Positions 28,781 to 36,403 of a stretch of 64,000 bases of DNA are shown here, piece after piece. Numbering within the stretch: position 1 is the stretch's first letter; the number at the start of each line of letters is the position of its first letter. The notes beneath the pieces are model-generated. The model searched no databases. It was not told where the DNA came from and saw only the letters and a program-made list of their open reading frames with translations. Where the stretch lies: contig SHZW01000002.1 in NCBI GenBank assembly GCA_009692155.1, positions 62,001 to 126,000 of the forward strand, in the 5' to 3' direction. The DNA is from Nitrospiraceae bacterium (GTDB taxonomy: Bacteria > Nitrospirota > Nitrospiria > Nitrospirales > Nitrospiraceae). The position numbers and the translations under genes were made by a program.

Positions 28781-29221
28781 TCACAGGAGATTGAGGATCT
28801 TGCTGAGTTGCTGTTCGTATTTTTCTTCGGACTTGCCGACGTACCGCCGCCATTCGGCCGGATTCCAGATTTCCATGTGATTGTAGAGACCCACCAGGAT
28901 GATTTCCTGATCGTCCTCCATGGGAATCAGTTTGCGGAGCTTGCCGGGGATCAGGATGCGCCCGGCCTTGTCCACGTCGGAGGTGCCGGCTTCCGCGACG
29001 ATGAAGTGCATGAACAGCCGGCTCTGGTCTTCATCGAGCTTGGTGCGGGTCCGTTCCAGAACCTTCTCCCATTCGACCGGTGAATAGGCCCAGAGCGCCT
29101 GCTCCGGCCCTTTGAGAAACACGACGCCGTTTCCTTCAGTTTCCAGCCGCTCGCGCATGGGAGCGGGAACGATGAAGCGTCCCTTCTCATCCAGCTTGCA
29201 GAGGTACTCACCGGCAAACAT
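28781..29221 (-). CDS. mraZ: MraZ transcriptional regulator/cell-division protein
   Basis: DNA-binding regulator built from two SpoVT/AbrB-like double-psi barrels. 146 residues. First repeat: MFAGEYLCKLDEKGRFIVPAPMRERL; second: GTSDVDKAGRILIPGKLRKLI. The DEKGR...P and DKAGRILIP signatures are those of MraZ. Normally it heads the division and cell-wall cluster and represses it; here no dcw gene follows, only rusA. Three 10-bp direct repeats near the operon promoter (29511-29540) are candidate MraZ sites. Confidence 0.95.
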   Translation of the reverse strand: MFAGEYLCKLDEKGRFIVPAPMRERLETEGNGVVFLKGPEQALWAYSPVEWEKVLERTRTKLDEDQSRLFMHFIVAEAGTSDVDKAGRILIPGKLRKLIPMEDDQEIILVGLYNHMEIWNPAEWRRYVGKSEEKYEQQLSKILNLL

Positions 29222-29236
29222 CAATGCTTCTTTCCG

Positions 29237-29431
29237 TTACGATTGCGAGTGAACCGACCGGCGGCGCAGCCACTGATCCAGATCGGAGCGTACGAACCGC
29301 CACTCCTTGCCCAGCTTGAAGGCGGGCATATGGCGAACCTGGATATACCGGTAGAGCGTCCTCGGCGTGACTTTGAGGTAGCGGCAGGTTTCGGCCGCCG
29401 TCAACAGTTCGCTCTGCGTGGATGCTCCCAT
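29237..29431 (-). CDS. Small helix-turn-helix protein (excisionase/MerR-type fold)
   Basis: 64-residue winged-helix protein: LLTAAETCRYLKVTPRTLYRYIQVRHMPAFKLGKEWRFVRSDLDQWLRR. This is the standard excisionase-family HTH (PF12728-like) in which the helix is followed by a PAFKLGKEWRF wing. It is 15 bases upstream of mraZ on the same strand and shares its promoter, so the two are probably co-expressed. Such proteins act as excisionases or as local transcription regulators; no integrase gene is adjacent, which favours regulation. Confidence 0.88.
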   Translation of the reverse strand: MGASTQSELLTAAETCRYLKVTPRTLYRYIQVRHMPAFKLGKEWRFVRSDLDQWLRRRSVHSQS

Positions 29432-29473
29432 CGGTGCTCCTGCTCGTGTGGAACCACCTGATCATTGGAATCG

Positions 29474-29502
29474 ACGATAGAATCAGATCGGAAAAATGTC
29501 AA
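29474..29502 (-). promoter_or_regulatory. Promoter of the HTH-mraZ-rusA operon
   Basis: Consensus TTGACA (29497-29502), 17-base spacer and TATCGT (29474-29479) on the minus strand, about 40 bases before the HTH gene start. Confidence 0.7.
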
Positions 29503-29510
29503 GCAATTCT

Positions 29511-29540
29511 GCATGACAATGCATGACAGTCCATGACGAT
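29511..29540. promoter_or_regulatory. Three 10-bp direct repeats next to the mraZ promoter
   Basis: GCATGACAAT, GCATGACAGT, CCATGACGAT are three units in exact 10-base register, starting 9 bases from the -35 box. Equally spaced direct repeats near its own promoter are the known MraZ operator architecture, though the core word differs between species. They could alternatively belong to the neighbouring iterated-word locus. Confidence 0.55.
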
Positions 29541-29551
29541 GATGGGTGTTT

Positions 29552-29637
29552 AAGAGCATATAGCATATGGCGTATGGCCAATGGCCGAGGCATCTTGCTA
29601 TTCGCTGTAAGCTATTCGCCATTAGCTCTTTTCCTCA
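29552..29637. repeat. Iterated-word quasi-palindrome, word ATATGGC/GCTATTCGC
   Basis: AGAGCATATAGC, ATATGGCG, TATGGCC, AATGGCC on the left; GCTATTCGCTGTAAGC, TATTCGCCATTAGCTCTT on the right. The ends AGAGC and GCTCTT are complementary. Shares its right-hand word with loci at 38899 and 45610. Confidence 0.7.
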
Positions 29638-30355
29638 CACCGTTCGTGCCAGCGTCACGACGTACACATCCTCGGCCCCGGCTTTACGAAGCGTTTTCGC
29701 GCATTCGTTGACGGTCGTGCCCGTGGTCATCACGTCATCGACCAGCAGCACGCGTTTGCCGGCGACGTCCGCCGGCCGCCGGACGGCGAAGCACCGGCGG
29801 AGGTTTTTGATCCGTGCCACCCGGCTCAATTCGGTCTGTGGCGGAGTGGCGCGCAGGCGCACGAGGTTGTCGTAGATCAGCGGCAGGCGAAGGTCACGAT
29901 TCAACTGGTCGGCGAGCAAGAGGGACTGGTTGTATTCGCGGTCGCGCAACCTGGAGGGGTGGAGCGGGACCGGCATCCGGTGTCCGGCTCCAGGCCTGTC
30001 GCAGCAAAGCGCCCAATGCCTCGGCCAGCACGATTTTGCCGCGATATTTGAAGAGATGAATGGCGTTCCGCAGCGGCGGCTCGTAGACGTAGCAGGCCCA
30101 GGCCCGGGTGAAGGCCGGCGGACGTTGCCGGCACGAGAGGCAGCAGTGATCGGGGCTGTAGGTCAGCGCCACGTCCGACGCGAACGGCAGGCCGCAGCGC
30201 GGGCATGAGGGTCGAGCGAGCGGTTTGATAGCCGCCCAGCAGGTTCGGCAAAAGAACGGAACGGGGTCGTCGGTCAGGGCTGTGTCGCACGCGGCGCAGG
30301 CAACGGGCAGCACTGCGTGGAGTAACTGGCGCAGGGCTGTTGTCAGGGAAAGCAT
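29635..30355 (-). pseudogene. comF: ComF-type phosphoribosyltransferase, frameshifted
   Basis: ComF-family protein linked to DNA uptake in competent bacteria. The first frame (30355 to about 29990) carries the N-terminal zinc region (CAACDTAL...CRTCW, CPRCG, CLSCRQRP) and YEPPLRNAIHLFKYRGKIVLAEALGALL. The second frame (from about 29976) carries PVPLHPSRLRDREYNQSLLLADQL and the PRPP loop VLLVDDVMTTGTTVNECAKTL. The two frames overlap and are offset by one base, so the gene reads as two ORFs. All family motifs survive, so the lesion is recent, a sequencing error, or a true split. Confidence 0.85.
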
Positions 30356-30376
30356 CTACTGGAAATCCTAGCACGG

Positions 30377-30432
30377 AATGTTCAATGCTGAATGGTGAAT
30401 TGAGCATTAAAAATTACACATTCAACATTCCT
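30377..30432. repeat. Short quasi-palindrome, word GGAATGTTCAATG
   Basis: GGAATGTTCAATGCTGAATGGTGAATTGAGCATT on the left and ACACATTCAACATTCC on the right; the outer 13 bases are near-perfect complements. It lies between divergent comF and the ABC ATPase gene. Confidence 0.65.
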
Positions 30433-30517
30433 CATCACGGTTCCTGCTCGGTCTGGTTGTGGGCCTGTTGGTGGATATGATATAGGAGAAACGCATCCAT
30501 TTACCGCAGGCGGAAAC

Positions 30518-31189
30518 GTGGTCCGGCTCAATCATGTCTCGAAGGAATATCGCAGGGACGAGGCTGCCGTGGCGGCGCTTCGGGATGTCAGCCTCCGCGT
30601 GGCGGAAGGCGAATTCTGCGCGTTGATGGGACCGAGCGGGTGCGGGAAAAGCACGCTGCTGAACATTGTCGCGGGGCTCGATCATCCGACGTCGGGCGAA
30701 TTGTTTCTGGAAGAACGCCCGACGAGTCATCTGTCCGACAGGGAATGGACGGGGCTGCGGCGATCCCTGATCGGCATGGTCTTCCAATCCTTTCACCTCC
30801 TGCCCACGCTGACGGCTGAGGATAATGTGGCGCTCCCGCTCCTGTTGCAGGGAGAGAACGGCCGGTCGGCGCGCCGGCGCGCGGCTGAGAGCCTGGCGCG
30901 TGTCGGGATGGAGCCGCGCGCGCGGCACCGGCCGGGTGAACTGTCCGGAGGCGAACAGCAGCGGGTGGCGATTGCGCGCGCGCTTGTGCACCGGCCGCGC
31001 CTGCTCCTGGCTGACGAGCCGACTGGCAACCTGGATTCGCGCAGCGGTGCGGACGTCATCGCGCTGCTGCAGTCGCTCTCGAAAGAATTGAAGCAGACCG
31101 TCCTGCTGGTCACTCACAGCCAGGAGGCGGCATATGCCGCGGATCGGTTGCATACGATGCGGGACGGACAATTGGACGGGGCGACCTAG
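30518..31189 (+). CDS. LolD/MacB-type ABC transporter ATPase
   Basis: 223-residue ATPase of the o228/LolD clade that works with FtsX-type permeases. Walker [15 protein letters not shown]-loop [26 protein letters not shown], signature [15 protein letters not shown], Walker [14 protein letters not shown] and switch VTHSQEAAY are intact. The GTG at 30518 is the likely start. The obvious partner is the 864-residue permease at 32647; between them lie pyrD (3 bases downstream) and a luxR-type gene on the other strand. Confidence 0.92.
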   Translation: MVRLNHVSKEYRRDEAAVAALRDVSLRVAEGEFCALMGPSGCGKSTLLNIVAGLDHPTSGELFLEERPTSHLSDREWTGLRRSLIGMVFQSFHLLPTLTAEDNVALPLLLQGENGRSARRRAAESLARVGMEPRARHRPGELSGGEQQRVAIARALVHRPRLLLADEPTGNLDSRSGADVIALLQSLSKELKQTVLLVTHSQEAAYAADRLHTMRDGQLDGAT

Positions 31190-31192
31190 CTC

Positions 31193-32119
31193 ATGGACCT
31201 TTCAGTCACCATTGCCGGCGTGCGTTTTCCCACGTGCATGATGAATGCGGCCGGCGCCTTGTGCGTGACGCGCGAAGAATTGGACGCGTTGGGTCGTTCG
31301 CGATCGGGCGCGATCGTCACCAAATCCATGACGATCGAGTCGCGCCAGGGCAATCCGGAGCCGCGCTACCACGGCTTCCCCGGTGGATCGATCAATTCCA
31401 TGGGGTTGCCGAATCTGGGTTATCGCGCCTATGCCGCGCTTATTCCCGAACTGAAAAAATTCGGCAAGCCGGTCATCGCCAGCGTGGCGGGTTTGTGCGA
31501 GGACGATTTCATCACGATCGCGACGGCCATCAACGCCAGCGCGCCGGATTTCATCGAAGTCAACCTGTCCTGTCCCAACATTCCCGGCAAACCACAGATC
31601 GGCTATGACCTGGAGGCGTCCGAGCGCCTGTTGAAACGGGTGCGGAAGGTCATCTCTGTGCCGATGGGCGTGAAACTCCCGCCGTATTTCGACCCGGCGC
31701 ACCACGAACAAACATCTAAAGTGATTGAACGGGTCGGCGTGGACTTTCTTTCGCTCATCAATTCGGTCGGCAACGGGTTGGTCGTGGACCCGGAGCACGA
31801 AACAGTGGTGATCAAGCCGAAAGGCGGATTCGGCGGGCTGGGCGGGCCGCTTATCAAGCCGGTGGCGTTGGCGAACGTGCGCGCATTCTGGAAGCTGTTC
31901 AAGGGACGATTGCCGATTATCGGCACGGGCGGGATCGTTTCCGGCGGCGATATATTCGAGCACCTCTTGTGCGGAGCCACGGCGGTCCAGGTGGGAACGG
32001 TGCTGGTCGAGGAGGGATTGGGCGTGTTTGACCGGCTTCAAGCCGAACTGGCAGCCATGCTGGGGAAGAAAGGGTATGCCTCTCCGGCAGCCTGCATCGG
32101 AAAGCTCAAAGAACTCTAA
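31193..32119 (+). CDS. pyrD: Dihydroorotate dehydrogenase, class 1
   Basis: Flavoenzyme oxidising dihydroorotate to orotate in pyrimidine synthesis. 308 residues of FMN barrel. The catalytic-loop cysteine is in FIEVNLSCPNIPGKPQIGYD (class 1; class 2 has serine), with substrate residues in GGSINSMGLPNLG and the phosphate site in PIIGTGGIVSGGDIFEHLLCGATAVQVGT. No PyrK electron-transfer gene is adjacent, which suggests class 1A (soluble, fumarate-type) unless pyrK is elsewhere. Its start lies 3 bases after an ABC ATPase stop, an unusual partner for this metabolic gene. Confidence 0.9.
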   Translation: MDLSVTIAGVRFPTCMMNAAGALCVTREELDALGRSRSGAIVTKSMTIESRQGNPEPRYHGFPGGSINSMGLPNLGYRAYAALIPELKKFGKPVIASVAGLCEDDFITIATAINASAPDFIEVNLSCPNIPGKPQIGYDLEASERLLKRVRKVISVPMGVKLPPYFDPAHHEQTSKVIERVGVDFLSLINSVGNGLVVDPEHETVVIKPKGGFGGLGGPLIKPVALANVRAFWKLFKGRLPIIGTGGIVSGGDIFEHLLCGATAVQVGTVLVEEGLGVFDRLQAELAAMLGKKGYASPAACIGKLKEL

Positions 32120-32123
32120 TTGG

Positions 32124-32275
32124 ATGTCAGAAAGTCATCAAGTTTTCTTTCTAGTCATCAAGTCCCTAAAGTCGTAAAGTCTTCAGGTCATTTGGACTTT
32201 ATGACTTGACGGACTTTCTGACTTGATAGACACGAACCCAGATGGACTTTATGACTTTCGACTGCTTGCGGAGTC
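32124..32275. repeat. Iterated-word quasi-palindrome, word GACTTTATGACTT
   Basis: Left half: GTCAGAAAGTCATCAAG, TAGTCATCAAGTCC, TAAAGTCGTAAAGTCTTCAGGTC. Right half: GGACTTTATGACTTGACGGACTTTCTGACTTGATAG, then GGACTTTATGACTTTCGACT. Sits between convergent pyrD and the luxR-type gene. Same word as 13396. Confidence 0.78.
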
Positions 32276-32279
32276 TCGA

Positions 32280-32549
32280 TTACGAGAAGAAACTTTTCGG
32301 CAGGAGGCGCAGTATCAGTGACTGGCGAAGGAGTTGAGCGACGTTCCGTACCCTGAGTCGCCTCATCAAATTGAACCGGTGGACCTCGACGGTCCGCACA
32401 CTGATCCCAAAATGATGGGCGATTTCACGGTTCGTCAGTCCCTCTGCGACGAGGCGGAGAATTTGCTTCTGACGAGGTGTAAGGGCGGGCGGATCTTTCT
32501 TCCTCGTCGCGGGCCCTCCGCGGCTCGTGTTCTGTGTTGCGCGCGGCAT
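32280..32549 (-). CDS. Small LuxR-type HTH regulator
   Basis: 89-residue protein consisting of little more than a LuxR/GerE HTH: ALTPRQKQILRLVAEGLTNREIAHHFGISVRTVEVHRFNLMRRLRVRNVAQLLRQSLI. There is no receiver or ligand domain, so its activity is probably set by abundance or a partner. The ATG ending at 32549 was preferred; the frame is open beyond it but enters low-similarity sequence and the divergent permease gene. It is transcribed toward pyrD and away from the permease gene, whose promoter region it shares. Confidence 0.82.
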   Translation of the reverse strand: MPRATQNTSRGGPATRKKDPPALTPRQKQILRLVAEGLTNREIAHHFGISVRTVEVHRFNLMRRLRVRNVAQLLRQSLILRLLPKSFFS

Positions 32550-32569
32550 GCCGTTAGTATTCCTTTGTG

Positions 32570-32585
32570 GTGAATATGTGTTCAC
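32570..32585. promoter_or_regulatory. Dyad-symmetric candidate operator
   Basis: GTGAATATGTGTTCAC has a perfect 5-bp inverted repeat (GTGAA/TTCAC) around a 6-base centre, in the shared upstream region of the LuxR-type gene and the permease gene. A regulator of the LuxR class could bind such a dyad; this is position-based inference. Confidence 0.4.
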
Positions 32586-32646
32586 TCTAACACGTGGTTC
32601 TTTGTCGGTAAATACCCGCCAGTACTGAGGGCTAGGACTTTCCGGA

Positions 32647-35241
32647 ATGTTGAAAGCGCTCCCAATCATCGCCCGCTCCCACATGGTCGAACGGCCTGTT
32701 CGCACGGCCATGACCATCCTGGGCATTGCCCTGGGTGTGGCGGTGTCGGTTGCCATCCGCACGGCGAACGTGGAGGTGCTGCGGTCGTTCGAGGAAGCCG
32801 TGTTGACGGTGGCCGGCCGGGCGACCCTGCAAGTCTCCGGCGGCGAGTTGGGTCTGGACGAACGTGTGATTGCCAGGCTTCGGAATGAGCCGGGTGTCCT
32901 GTCCGCCCTGCCGGTGGTACAGCAACAGGCACAGGTGGCGGCGTTACCGCATCGAGGCAAGCCGCTGGTGGTGATGGGGCTGGACCTGCTCGACGCCGCC
33001 GATCATCGGACGTTTCACCTCAAGACGGAAGCCGGGACGGAGCCGACGCTCGATCCTTTGCTGGAACCGAACGCCGTGTTTATCGGCGCCCGGTTGGCGG
33101 AAGAATGGTCGCTCCAGGCTGGAAGTCAGATAGACCTGTTGGTCGGGACCGTGACTCACCGGCTGGTGGTGCGCGGGGTGGTCGAATCGAGCACCGGGGT
33201 TCGGACGGCATGGGAGCACCTGGCGGTCATGGATATCGCCGCGGCGCAATCGCTGTTCGGATCGATCGGTAAAATTGACCGGATCGACCTGATTACGGAT
33301 CCGGCTCATCCTGTTGAGGAGGTCGCCGATGCGATCAAGCCGAGGCTCCCTCCGCCGTTGACGGTCCGTCGTCCGGAGCAGCGCAACGAGCAGGTGGAGC
33401 GCATGGTCAGGGCTTTTCAGTTGAACCTGGCGACGTTGAGCGGGGTCGGCCTGCTGGTCGGATTGCTGCTGGTCTACAACACGATTGCCTACTCGGTGGT
33501 CCGGCATCGCCGGGAAATCGGCATTCTGCGCGCGCTGGGTCTCTCGCGCCTTGGCATCACCACGCTGTTTGTCGGCGAAGCAGCGGTGATGGGACTGATC
33601 GGCGGCGTAGCGGGGAGCCTGTTCGGCGTGCTGCTTGCGAACCGGCTTGTCTTATCGCTCAGCCGTACGGTTTTCGATCTCTACGTGCCTGTCCGCGTGG
33701 CGGCCGACGGGCTTGCCTCGGTCACGCCTGCGTTGTTGATCGAGGGCGGGCTGTTCGGGCTGGTGGTGGCGATGCTGGGTGCCTGCGCGCCGAGCATGGA
33801 TGCGAGTCGGACAGCGCCGGCGCAGGCCCTGGCTCCCGGTGAATATGAAGATACGCAGGTGTTCCGCGCCGGTCCCCTGGCATGGTTCGGTGGCGGGTGT
33901 CTCGTCCTGGCCGGACTCCTGGCGTTGCCGGGACCGGTCGGCGGGCTTTCTCTGTTCGGGTATGCCTCCGCCTTCTGCCTGTTGCTGGGTCTGTCCTGCC
34001 TGGCTCCGTTGTTGGTATATGGCGTCGGGACGCTTGTGACCGGGAAGGACCGGGCGGAGCGGCGGCGAGTCGGCGCTCTTGGCCTGATCGCGGCTGAGCA
34101 GATTGCGCGGGCTCCGGGCCGGAACGCCGTCACCGTCTCGGCGCTCATGGTCGGCATCGCCATCATGATCGGGGTGGGTATCATGATTCAGAGTTTCCGG
34201 CAGACGGTCGAGGCCTGGATCGATCAGACGGTCATGGCGGATCTCGTCGTCGCCACGCCTGGTTGGCCGACAGGAGAGGAAGGCGGCATGCACGCGAAGC
34301 GGATGCCGCTGGCCTGGGCGGCGCGGGCTGCGGCTGTTCCCGGCGTGGCGGCGGTGGACACCTATCGCGACCTGACGGTTGAAATTGCAGGCCGGCCCGT
34401 TTCGCTCGTTTCCCGGGATCTCCGCGTGCATGCCGAGCGAAGCCGGTATTTGTTTGTGAATGGAGACTCCGCCGAGTTGCTGCCTCGAACCGTGACGGCC
34501 CGCGGCGTCGTGATCTCAGAGGTGTTGGCGGGCCGTCTGGGCGTGCGGGAGGGCAGCATGCTCACGATGATGACGCCGGCCGGGGACCGGTCGTTTCCGG
34601 TGATCGGCGTGTTTTACGACTACGCGACCGACGGCGGGAAGCTCGTCATGGACCGGTCGCTCTACCGGACGCTCTGGGACGATGACACGACGACCGTCAT
34701 TGCCGTCTATCTTGCGCTGGGCGTCGAGGCTGGTGTTGTACGGCAGCGTCTGGCCGACGCGATGGGACAGGTCGGGCAGATCGTCGTCATTGCCAATAGG
34801 GAGATCAAGCGGGAGATCCTGGCGATTTTCGACCGGACCTTCGCCGTCACCTATGCGCTCGAGTTTATTGCGGTCGCGATCGCGTTGCTCGGCATCGTGA
34901 ATACGCTCTTAACGTCGGTCCTGGAACGGCAGCGGGAAATGGCCACCTTGCGGGCCATCGGGGCGAGTGCCGGGCAAATCCGCCGGCTGGTGCTCTGGGA
35001 AGGGCTCTATCTTGGCCTGCTGGGGGCCTGCCTCGGCGTCGTGGGCGGCGTGTCGCTGTCTTTCTTATTGATCCACGTGATCAACAAGCAATCGTTCGGG
35101 TGGACGATTCAGTTTCAGTTTCCCGTGTGGCTGGTGGTCGAGGGCGTGGCGCTGGCGGTCGGCGCCGCGCTGGTCGCCAGTTACGTGCCGGCATTATGGG
35201 CGGCCCGCCAGCCGATCGTGGACGGGTTGCGGTACGAGTAA
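32647..35241 (+). CDS. Large FtsX-type ABC transporter permease
   Basis: 864-residue inner-membrane protein with two FtsX/MacB-type core repeats. Each repeat ends with the coupling motif: NTIAYSVVRHRREIGILRALG near residue 280 and NTLLTSVLERQREMATLRAIG near residue 760. Large periplasmic domains follow the first helix of each repeat. About ten membrane helices in total, as in the LolC/YbbP/YfiX-like group that handles lipoproteins or lipids. It pairs functionally with the LolD-type ATPase at 30518 and most resembles YbbP-like permeases, whose substrates are poorly known. Confidence 0.9.
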   Translation: MLKALPIIARSHMVERPVRTAMTILGIALGVAVSVAIRTANVEVLRSFEEAVLTVAGRATLQVSGGELGLDERVIARLRNEPGVLSALPVVQQQAQVAALPHRGKPLVVMGLDLLDAADHRTFHLKTEAGTEPTLDPLLEPNAVFIGARLAEEWSLQAGSQIDLLVGTVTHRLVVRGVVESSTGVRTAWEHLAVMDIAAAQSLFGSIGKIDRIDLITDPAHPVEEVADAIKPRLPPPLTVRRPEQRNEQVERMVRAFQLNLATLSGVGLLVGLLLVYNTIAYSVVRHRREIGILRALGLSRLGITTLFVGEAAVMGLIGGVAGSLFGVLLANRLVLSLSRTVFDLYVPVRVAADGLASVTPALLIEGGLFGLVVAMLGACAPSMDASRTAPAQALAPGEYEDTQVFRAGPLAWFGGGCLVLAGLLALPGPVGGLSLFGYASAFCLLLGLSCLAPLLVYGVGTLVTGKDRAERRRVGALGLIAAEQIARAPGRNAVTVSALMVGIAIMIGVGIMIQSFRQTVEAWIDQTVMADLVVATPGWPTGEEGGMHAKRMPLAWAARAAAVPGVAAVDTYRDLTVEIAGRPVSLVSRDLRVHAERSRYLFVNGDSAELLPRTVTARGVVISEVLAGRLGVREGSMLTMMTPAGDRSFPVIGVFYDYATDGGKLVMDRSLYRTLWDDDTTTVIAVYLALGVEAGVVRQRLADAMGQVGQIVVIANREIKREILAIFDRTFAVTYALEFIAVAIALLGIVNTLLTSVLERQREMATLRAIGASAGQIRRLVLWEGLYLGLLGACLGVVGGVSLSFLLIHVINKQSFGWTIQFQFPVWLVVEGVALAVGAALVASYVPALWAARQPIVDGLRYE

Positions 35242-35279
35242 TGGTTACGCGTGAGGCGTGGCCAGCTGGTAAGCCGGCT

Positions 35280-36389
35280 CTACTTCACAGGCTGCTCAAA
35301 ATGGCCACCCGGCAAGGCCGCAGGGAGCGAGGATCCTGAGGCGTATTGGGGAAGTACGTTGAGGGGTTTGAGCGACTGAGAACGAAGCTGGGGGTCATTT
35401 TCAGCAGCCTGCTTGTAGTCCACTTCGATCTCGAAGCCCAGATCGGTGATCATCTTCCAGGCGTCCGGAGCCAACTGGCCCGGCGTGGTCAGGTAGCCGT
35501 TCACAAATAACGAGTCCGCCGCGTAGAGAGCCAGCGGTTGCAGGGAGCGCAGGTTGAATTCCCGCCCGCCCGCCACGCGAATTTCCGTGCGGGGATGGAG
35601 GAACCGGAACAGGCTGAAAATTTTCAGGCACCGTTGCGGAGTCAGTTGCCGGCAGTCTTGCAGCGGAGTGCCCTCGACCGGATGCAGCATGTTCAGCGGA
35701 ATCGAATCCGGCTTCACGTCCCGCAGCGCCAGCGCCAGCTCGATGACATCATCGTCCTGCTCGCCCATGCCGATGATGCCGCCTGAGCAGATTTCGAGCC
35801 CGGCTGTTCTGGCGTGCCGGATCGTCGCCAGCCGGTCCTGGAAGGTATGCGTCGTGCAGATCTCAGAGTGATACGCTTCGCTCGTGTTGAGGTTGTGGTT
35901 GATCCGGTCCACGCCGGCGGCCTTCAGCGACCGCGCCTGCTGCTCGTTCAAGAGGCCGAGCGAGCAGCACACCTGAATCGGAATCTCCTTCTTGACCGCG
36001 CGCACGGCGTCCGCAATCTCTTCAACTTCGCGGTCGAGCGGGCTGCGCCCGCTGATCACGACGCAATAGCGCTGGGCCTTGGAGGCGGCGGCCCGTCGCG
36101 CGCCGTCCAGCATCTGTTCTTTGGACACCAGGCCGTACCGCTCGATGTCGGCCGTGGAGACGGCGGATTGGGAGCAGTAGCCGCAATCCTCCTGGCACGC
36201 GCCGCTCTTGGCGTTGAGCAGCATTTGCAGGCGGACTTTTTTCCCGAAATACCGCTCGCGGACCGTGTAGGCGGCGGCCAGCAACTCGATCGTGCGATCG
36301 TCCGGCGTGGCCAGCACGTCGCGGCATTCGTCACGGGTGAGAACCTCGTCCCGGAGGGCTTTCTCGGCATAGCGATCGTAGGATGTCAT
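35280..36389 (-). CDS. bioB: Biotin synthase
   Basis: Radical-SAM enzyme inserting sulfur into dethiobiotin. The SAM cluster motif CQEDCGYCSQSA is at about residues 60-71, and YCVVISGRSP, DRINHNLNTSEAYHSEI, ICSGGIIGMGE, PLNMLHPVEGTPL and AGGREFNL are canonical. 369 residues from the ATG ending at 36389, which has AAGGGAC nine bases upstream; a GTG at 36407 overlapping the lapB stop (GTGA) is an alternative. No other biotin genes are adjacent. Confidence 0.95.
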   Translation of the reverse strand: MTSYDRYAEKALRDEVLTRDECRDVLATPDDRTIELLAAAYTVRERYFGKKVRLQMLLNAKSGACQEDCGYCSQSAVSTADIERYGLVSKEQMLDGARRAAASKAQRYCVVISGRSPLDREVEEIADAVRAVKKEIPIQVCCSLGLLNEQQARSLKAAGVDRINHNLNTSEAYHSEICTTHTFQDRLATIRHARTAGLEICSGGIIGMGEQDDDVIELALALRDVKPDSIPLNMLHPVEGTPLQDCRQLTPQRCLKIFSLFRFLHPRTEIRVAGGREFNLRSLQPLALYAADSLFVNGYLTTPGQLAPDAWKMITDLGFEIEVDYKQAAENDPQLRSQSLKPLNVLPQYASGSSLPAALPGGHFEQPVK

Positions 36390-36403
36390 CGAATCATGTC
36401 CCT

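Noticed and set aside
29237-29431. Excisionase-type HTH taken as evidence of an integrated element
   Set aside because: No integrase, att repeats or cargo lie nearby, and the gene shares a promoter with mraZ.
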